Notes: generated by a model from the letters alone, not told the origin. A stretch of DNA of 64,000 bases from Prunella strophiata (GCA_036583965.1 JAZBQD010000018.1:15540867-15604866); one strand, 5' to 3'. Counted from the stretch's first letter, positions 27,191 to 39,931 are shown. Program-made: numbers and translations.

Positions 27191-27435
27191 TCACTGGATC
27201 CAGATGGTGTTGCCTCTTTCTGGTCTGCGAGACTCCACTGTCAATTCCCCAAAAGTAGAGAAAAACTGCTCCATTTCCTTCTGCAGCATATCATTCCTCT
27301 TCTCTGCATCCTCCTTTCGCCCGCTCTGCGTTACGCATTTTGATTTCTACCATTGTGAACTTCTTCCGCTCTTGATCCAGCTCTTCATGCAGGGCCATCA
27401 TCTCAGTCTCCAGGGTGAGATTTCTCTGCTCCAGG
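27191..27435 (-). CDS. ARHGAP24: ARHGAP24 last coding exon: C-terminal coiled coil, with apparent +1 frameshift
   Basis: After the acceptor catgcag, the C completing a split serine codon is followed by LEQRNLTLETEMMALHEELD and on to IKMRNAERAK. This is the heptad-patterned C-terminal coiled coil of ARHGAP24, linked to dimerisation and filamin A binding in mammals. Directly after this lysine the frame reads GGCREEE and hits TGA at 27291-27293. One frame over, the family's C-terminus continues intact: EDAEKRNDMLQKEMEQFF, then FGELTVESRRPERG, ending NTIWIQ and TGA at 27191-27193. Coding length is 245 bases, one more than phase allows. The surplus base is a C on the plus strand within 27311-27314, where aaaggagg replaces an expected aaagagg. 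If real, 40 native residues are lost and seven new ones added. A sequencing or assembly error is also possible. Confidence 0.93.
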
Positions 27436-29588
27436 CTGCATGAAGGAAATAAAAGCAGACAGGTCCTGAGCAGCACTCTTCACTCACTCAAGCAGAAATG
27501 CACACCACCAACAAATTCATACACGTCTTTTCATTTCTAAAGCTTAGACTGAATTTCTGATGGGCATATCTACAAACCATGGCTTCATCCATGAACTGTT
27601 CTCACAGGGTAAGCTCTCTGGCAGTTTGTTAAAAAAATACCTTTGTCTCTTTGGTAGCTCAATTAGAAAACACCTTTGAACAGCAAAAGGCACAGAAGCA
27701 AACAGCTCCATCTAATTCTCCAGGAGTAGGCTAACTATTCCCTTTAACTTCTGGAGTGTTGACACCCTGCTGCTTCTAGTTGCAGTAGTGTTACCTACAA
27801 GGTCAGAATAGTGCCCTGAATGCCTTTGTTTCACTGCTAATCTCCTTTCTTCAGCTGACCTGCCTGCTGTATTTATTTGCCAGTAAGGACCTGCACGTAT
27901 CTGTAAATATGTGTGTCATGAAGTTCAGTAAAGCAAGGTCCTACACCTGTGTCATGGCAACCCCAGGCACACCTACAGCTTGGGCAGAGAAGAGACTGAG
28001 AGCAGCCCTGCTGAGGAGGACTTGGGAGTGATGGTTGATGAAAACCTCAATGTGAGCTGGCCATGTGTGCCCAAAGCTCAGAAAGCCAGTGGTATCCTGG
28101 GCTGCATCCAAGGGCAGCGTGGGCAGCAGGGTGAGAGAGGGGATTCTGCCCCTCTGCTCTGCTCTAGTGAGACCCCACGTGGAGTACTGTGCCCAGCTCT
28201 GGTGTCCCCAGCATAAGAAGGACATGGACCTGTTGGAGCAAGTCCAGAGGAGGACCATGGATTTGTAAGAGGACTGGAGTACCTCCCCTAGAACAACAGG
28301 CTGCTCAGCCTGGTGAAGGGAAGGTTGTATGGCGATCGCATTGCAGCCTCCCACTATCTAAAGGAGGCCTACAGGGAAGCCAGAGGGACCCTTCATCAGG
28401 AGGTGTAGTGATAGAACAGGGAATGGCTTCAGACTGGAAGAGAGTAGGTTTAGATCACATGTCTGGAAAAAATTCTTTACTGTGATGGTACTGAGGCACT
28501 GGCACAGCTTGCCCAGAGAAGCTGTGGATTCCCTATCTCTGGCAGTGCTCAAAGCCAGGCTGGATGGGCCTCTGAGCAATTTGGTCTTGTGGCATGGCAG
28601 GGGGTTGGAACTGGATGATCTTTAAGGTGCATTCCATCCCAAACCCTTCTATGATGTTAGTGGCACTAAACGCAGTCAGCACACACATTGAACTGCACAT
28701 GAAGTGCTTCACTACACTGCACACTATGCTGGAAAGAGTGATGCAGGTGAAAGACTGCAGCACTCTGCGTGCTGCACTTTGACTGGCAGCTGCTGCTGCC
28801 AGCAGCTTCATGCTGTGCTCTGTGACTTGCAGTGCCAGAGGTACCAGTGCACAGAGCTGCTGTGTAACAGAGGTGAGAACAGGAAGTTCCGAACAGCTTG
28901 ACTGAAGAACCTTTATAACAAAGAGAGCACATTCAGCTCTGCACTGCTGAGTGCATTAATTAATGCTAAGCTCAGACTTTGAGGTTATTCACTGATCATT
29001 ACAACCACCCACCCCAGCAACCTTGCTCTGTATGAGCAGAGTCTGCACTATCTGTAGACAAAGACACATCCCTCCCTTCCCTCTTTTAACAGAGCTTTGA
29101 AGGAAAGGCTCAGCAGTGGAGCAGAGACAGGACGATGAGCAGAGGTAATTCCCAGATGCTGCACTTTCTCAAGAAGAATGAGGACTGCAAAGGAGTCCAG
29201 CAGTCTCCCCAGTCCCAAAAACTACAAGTGGAATATGCTTTCACTGAAAGGTGACACTCAGTTGCCTTTCTCTCGAGAACAGGCATAAGCTCATGGAAAC
29301 ACTATGACAGGCTACTGATTTTGTAAATTAGATTTTATACAGACACTCACAAGGTTCTGGCTTAACTTTTGACACCAATAGAGTAACATGGCAAACAACT
29401 GCTCTGAAAACCACTCCTCTGGATCACAGTAACACTGAAGCAATGTCAATACTGAAAGATGATAAGCCAACTGGCAAGCACATAGTGAGTGACACAGTAG
29501 TGACTGCAGCTAGTGCAAGTCACGAGACAAAAAACTTGGATTTACTCTGCAAAAGGCAGCCAGATGATAGAGAGCTGAACCATCTTAC
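27436..29588 (-). other. ARHGAP24: ARHGAP24 last intron
   Basis: A 2153-bp GT-AG intron (donor gtaaga, acceptor catgcag). About a third of it is the CR1 at 27912-28657. The rest is unique sequence in which I see no exon or RNA gene. Confidence 0.9.
27912..28657 (+). mobile_element. CR1-type LINE fragment (3' part, degraded ORF2) in the last ARHGAP24 intron
   Basis: About 745 bp of a CR1 retrotransposon sits in plus orientation, antisense to the host gene. Remnants of the ORF2 C-terminal region are readable in shifting frames: LGVMVDENLNVSWPC, then SALVRPHVEYCAQLWCPQHK and DLLEQVQRRTMDL. It ends with the CR1 3' tail ggttggaactggatgatctt followed by ttctatgat. Stops and frameshifts show that it is dead. 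The 5' part is missing, as usual for 5'-truncated CR1 copies. No intact target-site duplication was obvious. Confidence 0.92.
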
Positions 29589-30660
29589 CTTTTTATCCTT
29601 GTCTCATATTCTAGTTTTTGCTTGGCCATTTCTTGCTTCAAGCTGGACACCAGGCTGTGCAAAGCACTGTGGTTGTTGGTACTGTTGGGCACAAACGTTT
29701 CACTGTTATCGCTGCTGCTGGTGGCTCGGCTGCTATGGCCCCCCACACTCCTCCTGTCACTTTTGTTCTCATAGTCACCCGGGTTAGAGAGGTCTTCGTG
29801 GGGTGGCCCATCCAGCACAGAGTCTTCAAAGTTACCCGCATAAAAGTCCTGCTCAGGGCAGGTGGTGGTGGACGAGCGACAGGAGTTGGAGTGCTCCGGG
29901 AGGGATATTTCGCACGAGGACGTGGACCAGGTGGCACTGTCCACGCTCTGTTTGTCATCAGAGTTCACCATCGAGAACTGCTGGTGCACGTTGTCGTAGG
30001 TGGAAAGCCTGTTGTGCTGGCCTGACTCACCCACCGATGGCTCCCTCTGCTTGTTGTCCCTCAGGGTGACGAAGCCATTGGGCGCCCAGCCCGGGCTCCG
30101 GCTGCCGAGGGTGCTGCTGTGCGCGTCCGTGCTGGACACGCCCATGCGCACGCCGCCGTTCTGCACGCTGTGTGTCCCCATCTTGGTCACCGGCCCTTTC
30201 AGGGACGACGTTCTCCTGGTTTGCAGGGAGCAGTTCGGCACGGGCTGGCTCTTCTCCGGGCCCTCCACAGAGCTGCTGAAGGACCCGTTGGTGACTATGC
30301 CGCTACCTTTATTAAAAGCAGGATTTTTTTTCACCATGAGTGGCGGGCTCCTGGTGACATCTGGTTTCTGGATGCTGTTCCTGGGGCTATTTGTCTTGCT
30401 GCCTGGCAGAGCAGTTGGAGACTCACAGTCCATGCTTCCCCTTTGGGGAGACTCGGGTGTGTCCCAAGAGCAGCGTCTCACTGCCGTCTCCTTGGTATTG
30501 TTGTTCTCTTTGTTCTGTAGCTGCCCTGCAGTGGTTTTCTTTGGAATTTCATTGTTGTTGTTGCACACCTCAGGTCCCATCTGAGGGTCTATATCCTTGG
30601 GAAACAGCTCTTCATGTTTGCTAATCATCACTGACATGAGCTGCTGGACTACCACTGTAC
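29589..30660 (-). CDS. ARHGAP24: ARHGAP24 large coding exon: end of RhoGAP, Ser/Asn-rich linker, start of coiled coil
   Basis: This 1072-base exon has 356 full codons. It starts with TVVVQQLMSVMISKHEELFP, the last helix of the RhoGAP domain. It then encodes a long low-complexity linker rich in Ser, Asn, Thr and Pro (for example NNNNEIPKK, NKENNNTKE, SPPLMVKKNPAFNKGSGIV, RLSTYDNVHQQFSMVN, WSTSSCEISLPEHSNSCRSS). It ends at HSALHSLVSSLKQEMAKQK, where the C-terminal coiled coil begins. In mammals this linker holds regulatory phosphorylation sites, including ROCK targets, and the C-terminal part binds filamin A; I infer the same here. The acceptor is tttcag and the donor gtaaga, and the exon ends with AG of a serine codon. 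Blocks near both ends match human ARHGAP24 closely, while the middle is more divergent, as is normal for this linker. GC content is clearly higher than in the flanking introns. Confidence 0.97.
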
Positions 30661-33197
30661 CTGAAAGGGAACACCAAACACTGTGGTTGTGAATGGTCTG
30701 TTTTATTTAAGGCTATAAATACATTTTATCTCCCGGATTCCACAGATACTTAGCAAACATTCAGCTTATACAAACATTTACACAAAGCAGCCATCTGTGT
30801 AACAGCCCTGAATGTTTAACAAGGCTGAAGTGCCTCTTGGCTACAGGGCCACAGCAGCATGATCTCTTCCTTCATCACACCAAGCCAGCAAGGCCTCACA
30901 GACCCCCTAAAAACAACAGGAACATTTGCAAAGAAGCTGTTACCATGACAGTAGCTGCATCCCATGAAGACCACAGGAGGAGTTAATGAGCAGAACATGG
31001 TAACATCATTCTAAACGATGGCTTTCCACTCAATGTGGTGAACGTTTTAAAACCAGAGTCTCATTCTGGCACAGCACTTGTGTTTGATAGTTTAACAGCA
31101 AATGGGCAGGAAAGGGATTTGCACTGCTAGAACAGACATTTTAGTCTTGTGAAGCAAAACAGTGCAATAATGAGACAGAATTAATTTAATGTGAATGCAT
31201 TTAACCACTCCATGGTGAGACTATACACAGCCAGAGAACTATGCCACATTACAGCACACTATGGAAGCAATGTAGGACCACAGCTTGCTGCTTTCTGTAA
31301 TAGATGGCCATCTTTCCTCTAAAAGAACAGCCACTTGGTGTGCACACCACTTGACTGCACTGTAATTTGCACACTAGCATTTAGAACTGGACTTGGCATG
31401 ATAAAGATGTCCAACACTATTTTGCTAAGCAGACCCTCATTAAGGTTTATTAAGAATATTTCAGGAACAAGGTCAAGGTAGTTATAATAACCACCTCATT
31501 TTTAAACTGCTAAAAAGTTTTGAGAGGCATGCTGTTCTCTTCTAATCAATAAATTCCTACTGTGCAAAATCATTTCACATCAACTCCTTTGTAATACTCT
31601 GGATTTTATATCCCACCCTTTTAAAATACAAGTACCAAGAGTCAATTTAAAGTGGGTACTCAGTATCTTTCTTAGGTGTTCTCACTTGTTTGTTTGCTGA
31701 GGCAAAATGATACTTTAGAACTAGGCAGTAGCAAAATTCACTTAGCTAATCCCCTGGCACAGTTAGCTGCATTCCTTCTGAGAACATTACCTGTTGTGTG
31801 CAGAACTTTACTACAAACATTGCTTTGTCCTCAGGCAAATTTTATGACTGCATTTGACAGGAAAGAATTTCCCTGTGGCTGTAATTCTGAAGGAAATCTC
31901 TGCTGAATGAAACAAAACCAACTCCTCATCCCCATCATAAAGTTATGGTTCCCCACAGCTGCATGTTTTATTTTGAATGATTGTGCAAGAAAAGCACTCT
32001 TATCTTCCAAATGGCAAAGAGAAATGACAAAGGGTGGCCATAAGCACCAATCACAATGTGTAGTCTTTGTTCAAAGTCCCTATACATTTAAATATGTGTA
32101 GCCCAATTGCAAATCAGCACTGTATTATGTCAAATCCTACAGTAATGCTTAGAAGAGGTCATGAATCTTTTTAATCAAACCCATTTCTCAATTGTTAAGA
32201 AAGTGTTAAATGTTTTCCTACAGAGAATGTAGTATCCATCCCGCTTCCTACAACAGGCACAATCATTTTAATTCTAGGGCTGTTGATAAGCAGGCTGGAA
32301 AGTTGCTCAGACAGTATTCACAGATTTCATACATGATTTGGAAATGCCATGTTTCTGTTCACAACAACATGGTCATGGTCATAAGAATTAAAAAGAAGGA
32401 GGAGAAAAAGTAAGGCTTCAGAAGAACAAGTGAATGAACAAAGGGAATTGTACCTGGGAAGAGAAAAAGCATTATATTCACAGGAAAAGAATAATTCCAT
32501 ACACTATCAAATAAACTGTGAAAACTGCATTTTTTGAATTTTCAGTGTACAGCCCTAATTTTTCAAGAAAGCTGAGTAAATCCTCCACATTCAACAAAAC
32601 ATGTTGATGGCAGAAAAGGCATTGTGTATTTCATGCAGTTAAAAGTCACAAAGACTAAGACTAGAAGGAAGTCAGTCATAGGGGGACATTGTTATGTCCA
32701 TATTTTTGTCTTAATCACAGCAAACTGCTACAGCTGAACATGGCTGTACATGAGAGCATGCAGCTGGTGAATTGATTCCTGTTGTTCAGGAAGGCATGTA
32801 ATATACAACTGCCTCATGGGGGTTCTACACGGGTCACTGCAGTGTGAACCTGAGCTTTTCCTTGTCCTCAAGAGCCACAGGTGAAATATTAACTGCACTC
32901 CAACTGCATGTGCTGAGTAAGAACATGCCATGCTTGCAGGAAGTTTTGAGAGAGAAGGTCCATGTCTAGAGAAGCTGCCAAGGCAGAACAATCTCATGCA
33001 AAGTCTGTTTGCAATGCTGCACGTTTCAGTACCTTTCACACTAGCCTGCAAGATTTAACCCAAAAGCTCATTCAGCTTGAAAATTTCTGTCTCTGTATAA
33101 CAGATATATGGAACTTACTGCACAGACTGGTGTGTGCTGGTAATAAACCTAAAGACATTTCTTCTTTTCTCTTACAAGCTATGTACAGTAAGCTCAC
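30661..33197 (-). other. ARHGAP24: ARHGAP24 intron before the large exon
   Basis: A 2537-bp GT-AG intron (donor gtgagc, acceptor tttcag). It has no recognisable repeat or extra exon. Confidence 0.9.
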
Positions 33198-33319
33198 CCT
33201 CCATGATTGTCAGAGGATCTTCCACTTTGGGGCGCAGGATGTTGGGGCCAAAAACTGTAGCCAGGTTTTGCACACTCATTTTGTTTACACCTGAATACGA
33301 CTGGACTTCATCAAGGAAT
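33198..33319 (-). CDS. ARHGAP24: ARHGAP24 coding exon: RhoGAP domain, asparagine motif
   Basis: The exon completes an arginine codon and then encodes 40 codons from [15 protein letters not shown] through [15 protein letters not shown] to EDPLTIME, ending with one G of a glycine codon. [11 protein letters not shown] is the signature motif of RhoGAP domains. Its first asparagine (residue 194 of the short isoform) is the conserved residue that helps to stabilise the GTPase transition state. The acceptor is ccccacag and the donor gtgagc. It lies 407 bp from the preceding exon and 2.5 kb from the following one. An open frame continues upstream of the acceptor into the intron, but those residues (rich in F and Y) do not belong to the protein. 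Confidence 0.95.
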
Positions 33320-34552
33320 CTGTGGGGAAGAAAGAGGTCCTTAAGGAACATGTAAGGAGGAAAATCAGAAAAAAAAAATGTATAATCATGTGATTGTTTC
33401 TTAACATAGTTGAAGTATTGCGTTCCAAATGCAAACAAAGCCAGTAACTGCAGTTATAAATGGGAAAAAGAAGGTCCTATCAAGAGGACAGGATATATTC
33501 ACTTCTACTTTCTTGCACTCCTTGCCTACTTATGAAAGAAAAGTCACAATCTTGAGAGAGCAAATTACTAACTAGTCATGCAGTAAACCTACCATTTTAG
33601 TACCCTCACTTGAGTCCTCCAGTCCTCCAAGTGTGAGTAATGTTTTTCCTTCAGGGCACATAGACAGGTCTGTCTGTCAGCTCACACTTATAAATACTAT
33701 TGTGATATTCTTGCAAGAACACTTACCTACAGATGTATTTCAGCAGATTGTAATTGACAGTTGGCAGGCTCTTCACTTGCTTCACCAGTTCTTTCAGGCC
33801 CTTTAAGAGGTTTAGGGAAAAATAAAGAGTGAGTAGGCACAGTTTTTTAATACTTTATCAGGGATTAAAAAAAAAAATGTCAGCAATTCCAATTACAAGA
33901 CAAGAGACACCACTGAAACTGCAGCATTAAATACAGGTTATGATCAGGAACAAACAGCTTGTAGAACCCATTTTGGATTAAGCTAACATGGATTAGCTCT
34001 GGAAAAAAATAAACAAGAAAATAAATATCTTGGTTTCATCACATCTTTTCTTTTTCTTTCATTCTTTCTTTTTTTGACCAGCAGCTCCATTCCTCCTGCT
34101 GATAACAAGGCTAAGCCTAAGCCTTCCAGTTCTGGTTTGAACTAGCTGGCATTTCCTACAAGAAATTATTTGGTTATTTTACTCAGTTCTGGTCCATTTT
34201 AAAGTATGACTAATAAATGACACCTGATTTAACAGTAAGAGTTGAACAGCAACCATGAAGAACCTTCTTTTCATAGTTCAGAGTCTAATCCATGAAAATA
34301 TATGTCTCTTCCATGCACAAGGGAAACTATTGACTACAGTGAAGTTTACTTGAACTGGATCAGTGACATGCAATAAATACAGCTAAGGTCATGCTACACA
34401 CTTTTATTTAGAATTCCCAAGGTGACAAAAATTTTCATACAAAATCTGCTTCAATTAACAGATGCTCATTTAAATTAGGACAGCCTCCAGCTTCTCTCCT
34501 CCTGAAAACTGGAACAGCCTTTTATTTCACCTTACTTGAGTTACCAACTCAC
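33320..34552 (-). other. ARHGAP24: ARHGAP24 short introns around the 74-base exon
   Basis: Two short introns, 33320-33726 (407 bp) and 33801-34552 (752 bp), flank the exon at 33727-33800. They hold only AT-rich unique sequence and short A and T runs. Confidence 0.9.
33727..33800 (-). CDS. ARHGAP24: ARHGAP24 coding exon: RhoGAP domain, small exon
   Basis: This small exon of 24 codons plus two bases encodes GLKELVKQVKSLP followed by TVNYNLLKYIC. The N-x-x-L-L-K-Y-I pattern is a conserved helix of RhoGAP domains. The acceptor (aaag) follows a modest pyrimidine tract (tgcctactcactctttatttttccctaaacctctt) and the donor is gtaagt. It starts in phase 0 after the threonine at the end of 34553-34685. 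It ends with AG of an arginine codon completed by the A that opens 33198-33319. Compared with the human sequence I recall (GVKELAKQ, LPVVNY), it carries only conservative replacements. The acceptor context is weaker than the others, but phase and sequence leave little doubt. Confidence 0.92.
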
Positions 34553-34685
34553 CGTTTCTTCCTCCTTGCTGAGCATTTTGGCACAGGAAAGAAAATCTTC
34601 ATATTTTGCATATGGTACAACTGGTTCTGGGAGCTCCCTTAGGTACAGCTTGAGCAGTGAAGCCACGGTGTGCACATCTGTGTTG
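34553..34685 (-). CDS. ARHGAP24: ARHGAP24 coding exon: RhoGAP domain, middle
   Basis: After the C that completes a split serine codon, 44 codons read [20 protein letters not shown] through [20 protein letters not shown]. The motif [12 protein letters not shown] is the hallmark central helix and turn of RhoGAP domains. The acceptor is aacag and the donor gtgagt after a complete ACG codon, so this junction is phase 0. The exon was too short and lacked a suitable start to appear as a sizeable open frame. It was found by following the splice phase from 45043 and recognising the family sequence. An intron of about 10.4 kb separates it from the preceding exon, while the next two introns are short. 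Confidence 0.94.
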
Positions 34686-36432
34686 CTGTTGGGGTGGAAT
34701 ACAAGAAGTCATTAATGTGAATCAGGATGATAGTGTGAGACTGACAAGCTAAAACCTGCCACTTTTCCACTGCCACCCCATATTTTACTCATCAGCAACA
34801 TACAGATTTACAAACCCTACCTGTAATCTGGGTTTTGTTGGATTTTTTTTTTGTCCTATAAAGAACTCAGGATACCCACAGGCAAATGTCCATCAACTCT
34901 AGTGATTGATTACCATAAATAATTACACATAAGGCCCTGTTTGCAGAGACAGGTATGGAGGAGATAGATCCTGCCTCTTGTTGACAAGCATCTCCCTTCA
35001 GACATGCAAAATTCATCCTAAATGACACTTTTCATTTTCACCTGAGCTAGAAACAGGGCATTTACACACTGGGAAATTTTTCTCCTACTAGAGATGGCTC
35101 CAGCTCCCAAAACATGCCCAGTGCCTCAATTCCATTTTATCACCACTTCCTCTGTTACCAGTATTCAAGAAGCAGGTTTTAAAGGAAACCATATATACCA
35201 CAGGTATTTATTTGAAATAATCTACCTACTGGAATTACAGCTCTTTCCCTGACATGCATCTTTTTCCTATGGGATCCCACTAAATGACTACTGTAGCCTT
35301 TTAGCTGTACTCTTACACTGAAAACCTGGATAAACTTTACACTCAGAACCACAAATCCCTGGGACATGAGTTTTAGCTCTATCCTGTACCAAGTAAGCTG
35401 AGGCACCAAACAGAAAATGTTTGAATGCTTGTAGAACAGGTAACATCACAGGGCCAGCAGTGAAAAGCCTGATACAACATGTGCTTCCCATAACTGCATT
35501 TGCAGAAATTTTAAGGGTTTTTTGGATACAGTTATAGGTGCCTCAGCTGTTTATCAGGCACACTAAAAGTAACACAGGGAGAAGGATCACAATCACAAGT
35601 TCAGACAATGCAATCACACTTGCTTCAATGTTTCTGTGGTGTGTAAATTACACTCTTGTTAACTTAGGAGTACTTATCTAAAAATAAGTAGAAATTAGAT
35701 GTAAGGCACAAGCTAGCATGAAGAAATCTCTCTTGCATTATGTCTGGCTCCATCCCTGGGTTTAGCTATTCAGGCATTTATTCAAATCCTTACTGGAATG
35801 TTCTACATGCTTTCCCTGGCTCACATAAAGAATTGCACTGCAAGCTGCTATCTTTCCCTCTGATTTCTGAAAAATCACAGAAGGGGGCACTAAATTTTGC
35901 TCATTTCATTAATAAGAAACAGGAAACGCACACACATGTCTAAAATGTGCATTATTATGTATTTTCTTTTTCTTTGAAGACTTCACACATGGAGTATTGT
36001 TTTAAACTCACAGTATCTCAAAGGGAGCCATTGGTATTTGATGCACTTAAGCTTTGCTAGAGGTATGTTAATCATTATTTTGGAATAATCTGTTAAAACA
36101 GCAACGGCTTTTAGTAAGTTAAATCTTAACAGGAATGGTGGGAACAGCCTTAGAGTAATGTGGTATGGTATGTCAGAAGAAGAGAGATGATAAAGCACTG
36201 TGTATGTTTTAATGTTCACCACCACCAAACTCCTCAAAATGAATGTGCAGAAAACATTTCTAATTCCAAAATGAATAATTCCCACCCCGAAGTCCAAAAG
36301 CTGTTTTCTGAAGAAGCTCTATAAAACATTAATGCAAACCCACATTTTTAAAGAAAGTTCAAATTCTAATCTCTAGATTGAAACCCTCTGTTGTAGAGTG
36401 GCTTAAATTCAAAACAGTGTTTACCTCCCCCT

Positions 36433-36458
36433 CCCCCCCCCCCCCCCCCCCCCCCCCC
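36433..36458. repeat. Poly(C)26 tract, G26 in the ARHGAP24 sense strand
   Basis: An unbroken run of 26 C, preceded by ctcccct, lies in the intron between the exons at 34553-34685 and 45043-45250. The pre-mRNA would carry poly(G). Tracts like this are error-prone for polymerases and sequencers, so the exact length is unreliable. Confidence 0.95.
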
Positions 36459-39400
36459 ACTTTTTGGATACATATATAACAAATGTGAGGAACTACTAGC
36501 ATGAAACTAGGTATGATTGTACTCTTTTATGAGATTTCAAATGCTAATATCAGATTTGGCCTCTAACCTTTCTGCTCTACCTAATCTCAACTCAGCACTG
36601 ATCGTCTCTCTGAAGATTTTTTTATTACTGCTTTTTTTATTTAAACAAGGAAACTCCTCACACCTTGCTGAAGAACTTAACCACATCTTTACAGAGTCTA
36701 TTTGCATAAAACTGGAGAGGTCTTTCCAAAATACAAGAATCAAAGAGGTTAAGTGAGGGAAATTACTGAAGAACAATTAGAAGTTGGCACACGGGTCTCT
36801 CCGTAAGGGGATTACACAGTAACATCTTCCCTTCTTTGTACTGCCAGGATCATGCTTCATGTTGTATGTAAGAATAATTTCACACCAGTCCTTGCTGTGG
36901 AATACTTGTTCCTAGAGGGCACAGCACCTAAAGGATAAAAAAGGCTGAAGAAGGGGACAGAAGCCTTGAAAATGAATGCAATTAATAAACTTTCTTTTTT
37001 CAGTGTGAAGTACTGTTAGGTTATCATTGCCAGAGGTAAGCTGAGTGCCAAAAACTGTGGGTCTACCATGGAAGAACAGAGAAAAATGGGAAGACAGGAT
37101 GCTGAGGAGGAAGGAAACTTGGGAAGTGCTTGCTCTCAAATTAACTTCCTGAAGCACATGCTGTATTTACAAGTATATAGAAAGGTGTTTTGTAAAATGG
37201 GATTGGAAACCCAGGTCAGAATCAGCAGACAGAGACCCTTATACAGCATTTTAAACTAATTTTTCAATTACTATTTTCTACGGCAATACCACAGACTGCC
37301 ACAAGATGGTGGGGTCGCAAAGTAAGATTTTGGAACATTTGTTATTTTTTTTCCCCTTAACTGTACTGGACCACTTCTTAAGATTTAATCTACCTGTACA
37401 GAAATTGCCATACAGATTTGGGCAGCACAAACAAAATAAACACATTCTGCATACACCACAGACATACTGCTTGCCAAGCTCTTTAAGAACTGGATTTTTA
37501 AATTCTGCCTTATCAACATTTAGACAAAAGCTAATAACTTTCTTGAGCGCAACTGTGGGTCTAAAAATGTCGGTATTTTTATAAATAATGTAACTAAAAG
37601 ACTGTCTCGCAGAATGTGAGACTTGTTTACTCCTTGCAACATAGTATTATTTTTTTTCACCTTTTGCTTTAAATTACAGGGGAAAATTTTAAAATGGCAG
37701 ACTCCAGATCTAATGCATCTGTGTTTTGGGTGTTTTAGTCCATAAATACCACTAAACATTTTTCAGACACATAGGACAGCTGTAGGTTTCAAAGAAGTGC
37801 TGAACTGGAGGGCTGGGAGCATTTATTTCCCTTTTTAGTCTACAGTGTTCCATAGAGAGTCTAAGTCAAACAACAGCACTTATATTTCTGCCTCAAGGAT
37901 AACTGGTGTAGTTTTTAAAACATGGATCTTTGCAGACCTCTGGGGGACCTTTTCCTCATGGACTTTTTTCAGTTACAACTGATCAGCTTAAGACAGGGCA
38001 GTTTCCCCCTTGAGCACTGTCCTTGCCTACATTCCAGAATCATTACAGCTACGGAAATTTAATGATTACACCTATCTTCATATTTCTTTTGCTATCTGAC
38101 TGTGTAATATCAAAGTGTTTCATGATTACATGTTCATAATTAACATTATTAGAAGTATTCATTAATTTTTATTAAAACACAGGATGTCAATTCTGGCAGA
38201 AAATCCTCTGTTATCTAAATTGGAACAACTCTCATTAACTGAGGCAAACTTAGTCCAAGTGCACAATTACAAGCTTGAAATGGGAATGACAAAGCACAAA
38301 GTGGGGAATTTAATGCAACATGAAAAGCATCAGCAAGCTGAGGAACAGCTATTTTGGCATGTTGTGGTGGGAGGTCTGAGCAAGATGACTTATCTCACCG
38401 AAATATTAATAATACTGCATTCATGGTGGCATTTCCAAAGGAGCATGCCCCCACTCCAGCACTGTTCACACACAGGCATGACAAATGTAAATGTGTCCCA
38501 GCCTCTCCTTAGTCATCATATTCAAAGCCCCATTCATCTGAACTTTGTCATTAATATCTCTCATGGCGTTGCTGTTTTGACAGCACTTTCCTTTGTGATA
38601 CCACAGACACCATGGAAGTGGCTGTCAGACCGGATTACACTCCCTGGAGTTTTTCACTCTCTCCACCATAAACAATATGCCTGAAGCCCAGCAGGTCACC
38701 AGAAATCCAGGCATAACCCTCACACTCAGAGCAGCAGACAGCGTGCTCAGAGAGCTGGAGTCAGCGCTTCGGAGCACAAAGCCAACGAGCCCCTCGTAAA
38801 CTCCCCGAGAGGAAGTATTAACAAGGCAAGGTCACATTACAAAAAGATTAATGCCCTGCCAAAAATAGCTCTGATCATGATGGCACATAAACAGTTTGCA
38901 TGAAGAACAAACAGTAGGGAACAATAAGCTGTGAGGCTATAATTCAATTTAGGACTCCTGGTAATAAAACAAAGGAGAACATTACAGTTTGTGTACCAGT
39001 TTGACTGATTTTGGGAGACAGGCTTTGGCCCAGAAATTCAAAGGTCAGGTTAACTTAATGTGCTATGTGATTTTTCTTCCTCTATGTGGGTATCTTCAAA
39101 GCATTACTCTATATAATTTTCCTACATAATGTAGAGCTCCAGTACAAGCAGTCCTGTGCCTCATTTAAGTACCAGATTAAATTTTGCCTACAACTCATGA
39201 AATATATATGGAAATATTTACCAGTCTGGCTCTAGTATAAGTTAACAACTGATTTCTATTCTTGTTTTTTGGTTTAGACAGAGAAATAAACCAAACCTAT
39301 CCTGCTCTTTTGTCCTTGTGCTCACCATTTTTACAAAGCATGCTACTTTCCACAGTCCACAAGGAATAGTGAAGACTGGCAGACTCTATTTCCAAGTTAG

Positions 39401-39931
39401 GTACCAACTGCAGTAATTGTGACAGCAGCCAATTTATGCAGGTTTATAAAGGCTTTAAAAACAGCAATGAAGACAGCAATTTAGGACAAGGAAAAAAGAC
39501 AAACTCTATGGGGAAGGATGTTAAAAATTACTTCCAAAAATACAGATCCTTAAAGAGACACAAGTGCTTTCAGGTAAGGTGGGCAGAGGTCTAAGAAACA
39601 GATGCATTCCCTCTAGGAAAAAGATCTACCAGCTCCACTGAATGTACTGGTAATTATTTACTCTTGATAGATTGTTCAGAAAAACTTAAGTTTCTCCAAG
39701 GTTTTTCAGGGATTGCAAGCATATGTAAAAACATGGAAACCCACAACAAATAACCTACCTGTTCTTGTTTACTGGAAGAGAAAGCCACAAATTTTGCAAC
39801 CCAGATAAGAATGCTTGAAAAAACCACTCTCTCAGACATTGCACATAGTAACAAAATGTAATCCTTTCTTAAAGGTGACCATGGCTCTCTAAGAAATCAC
39901 TGGTCACTGGCAAATGAAATATGTAGCTGAC

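Noticed and set aside
30000..30584. 194-codon plus-strand open frame opposite the large ARHGAP24 exon
   Set aside because: It is the antisense shadow of real coding sequence, where codon bias suppresses stops on the other strand.
38184..38684. 166-codon plus-strand open frame inside an ARHGAP24 intron
   Set aside because: No similarity to any family I know and no repeat origin seen. Length is within what chance allows across 64 kb and six frames.
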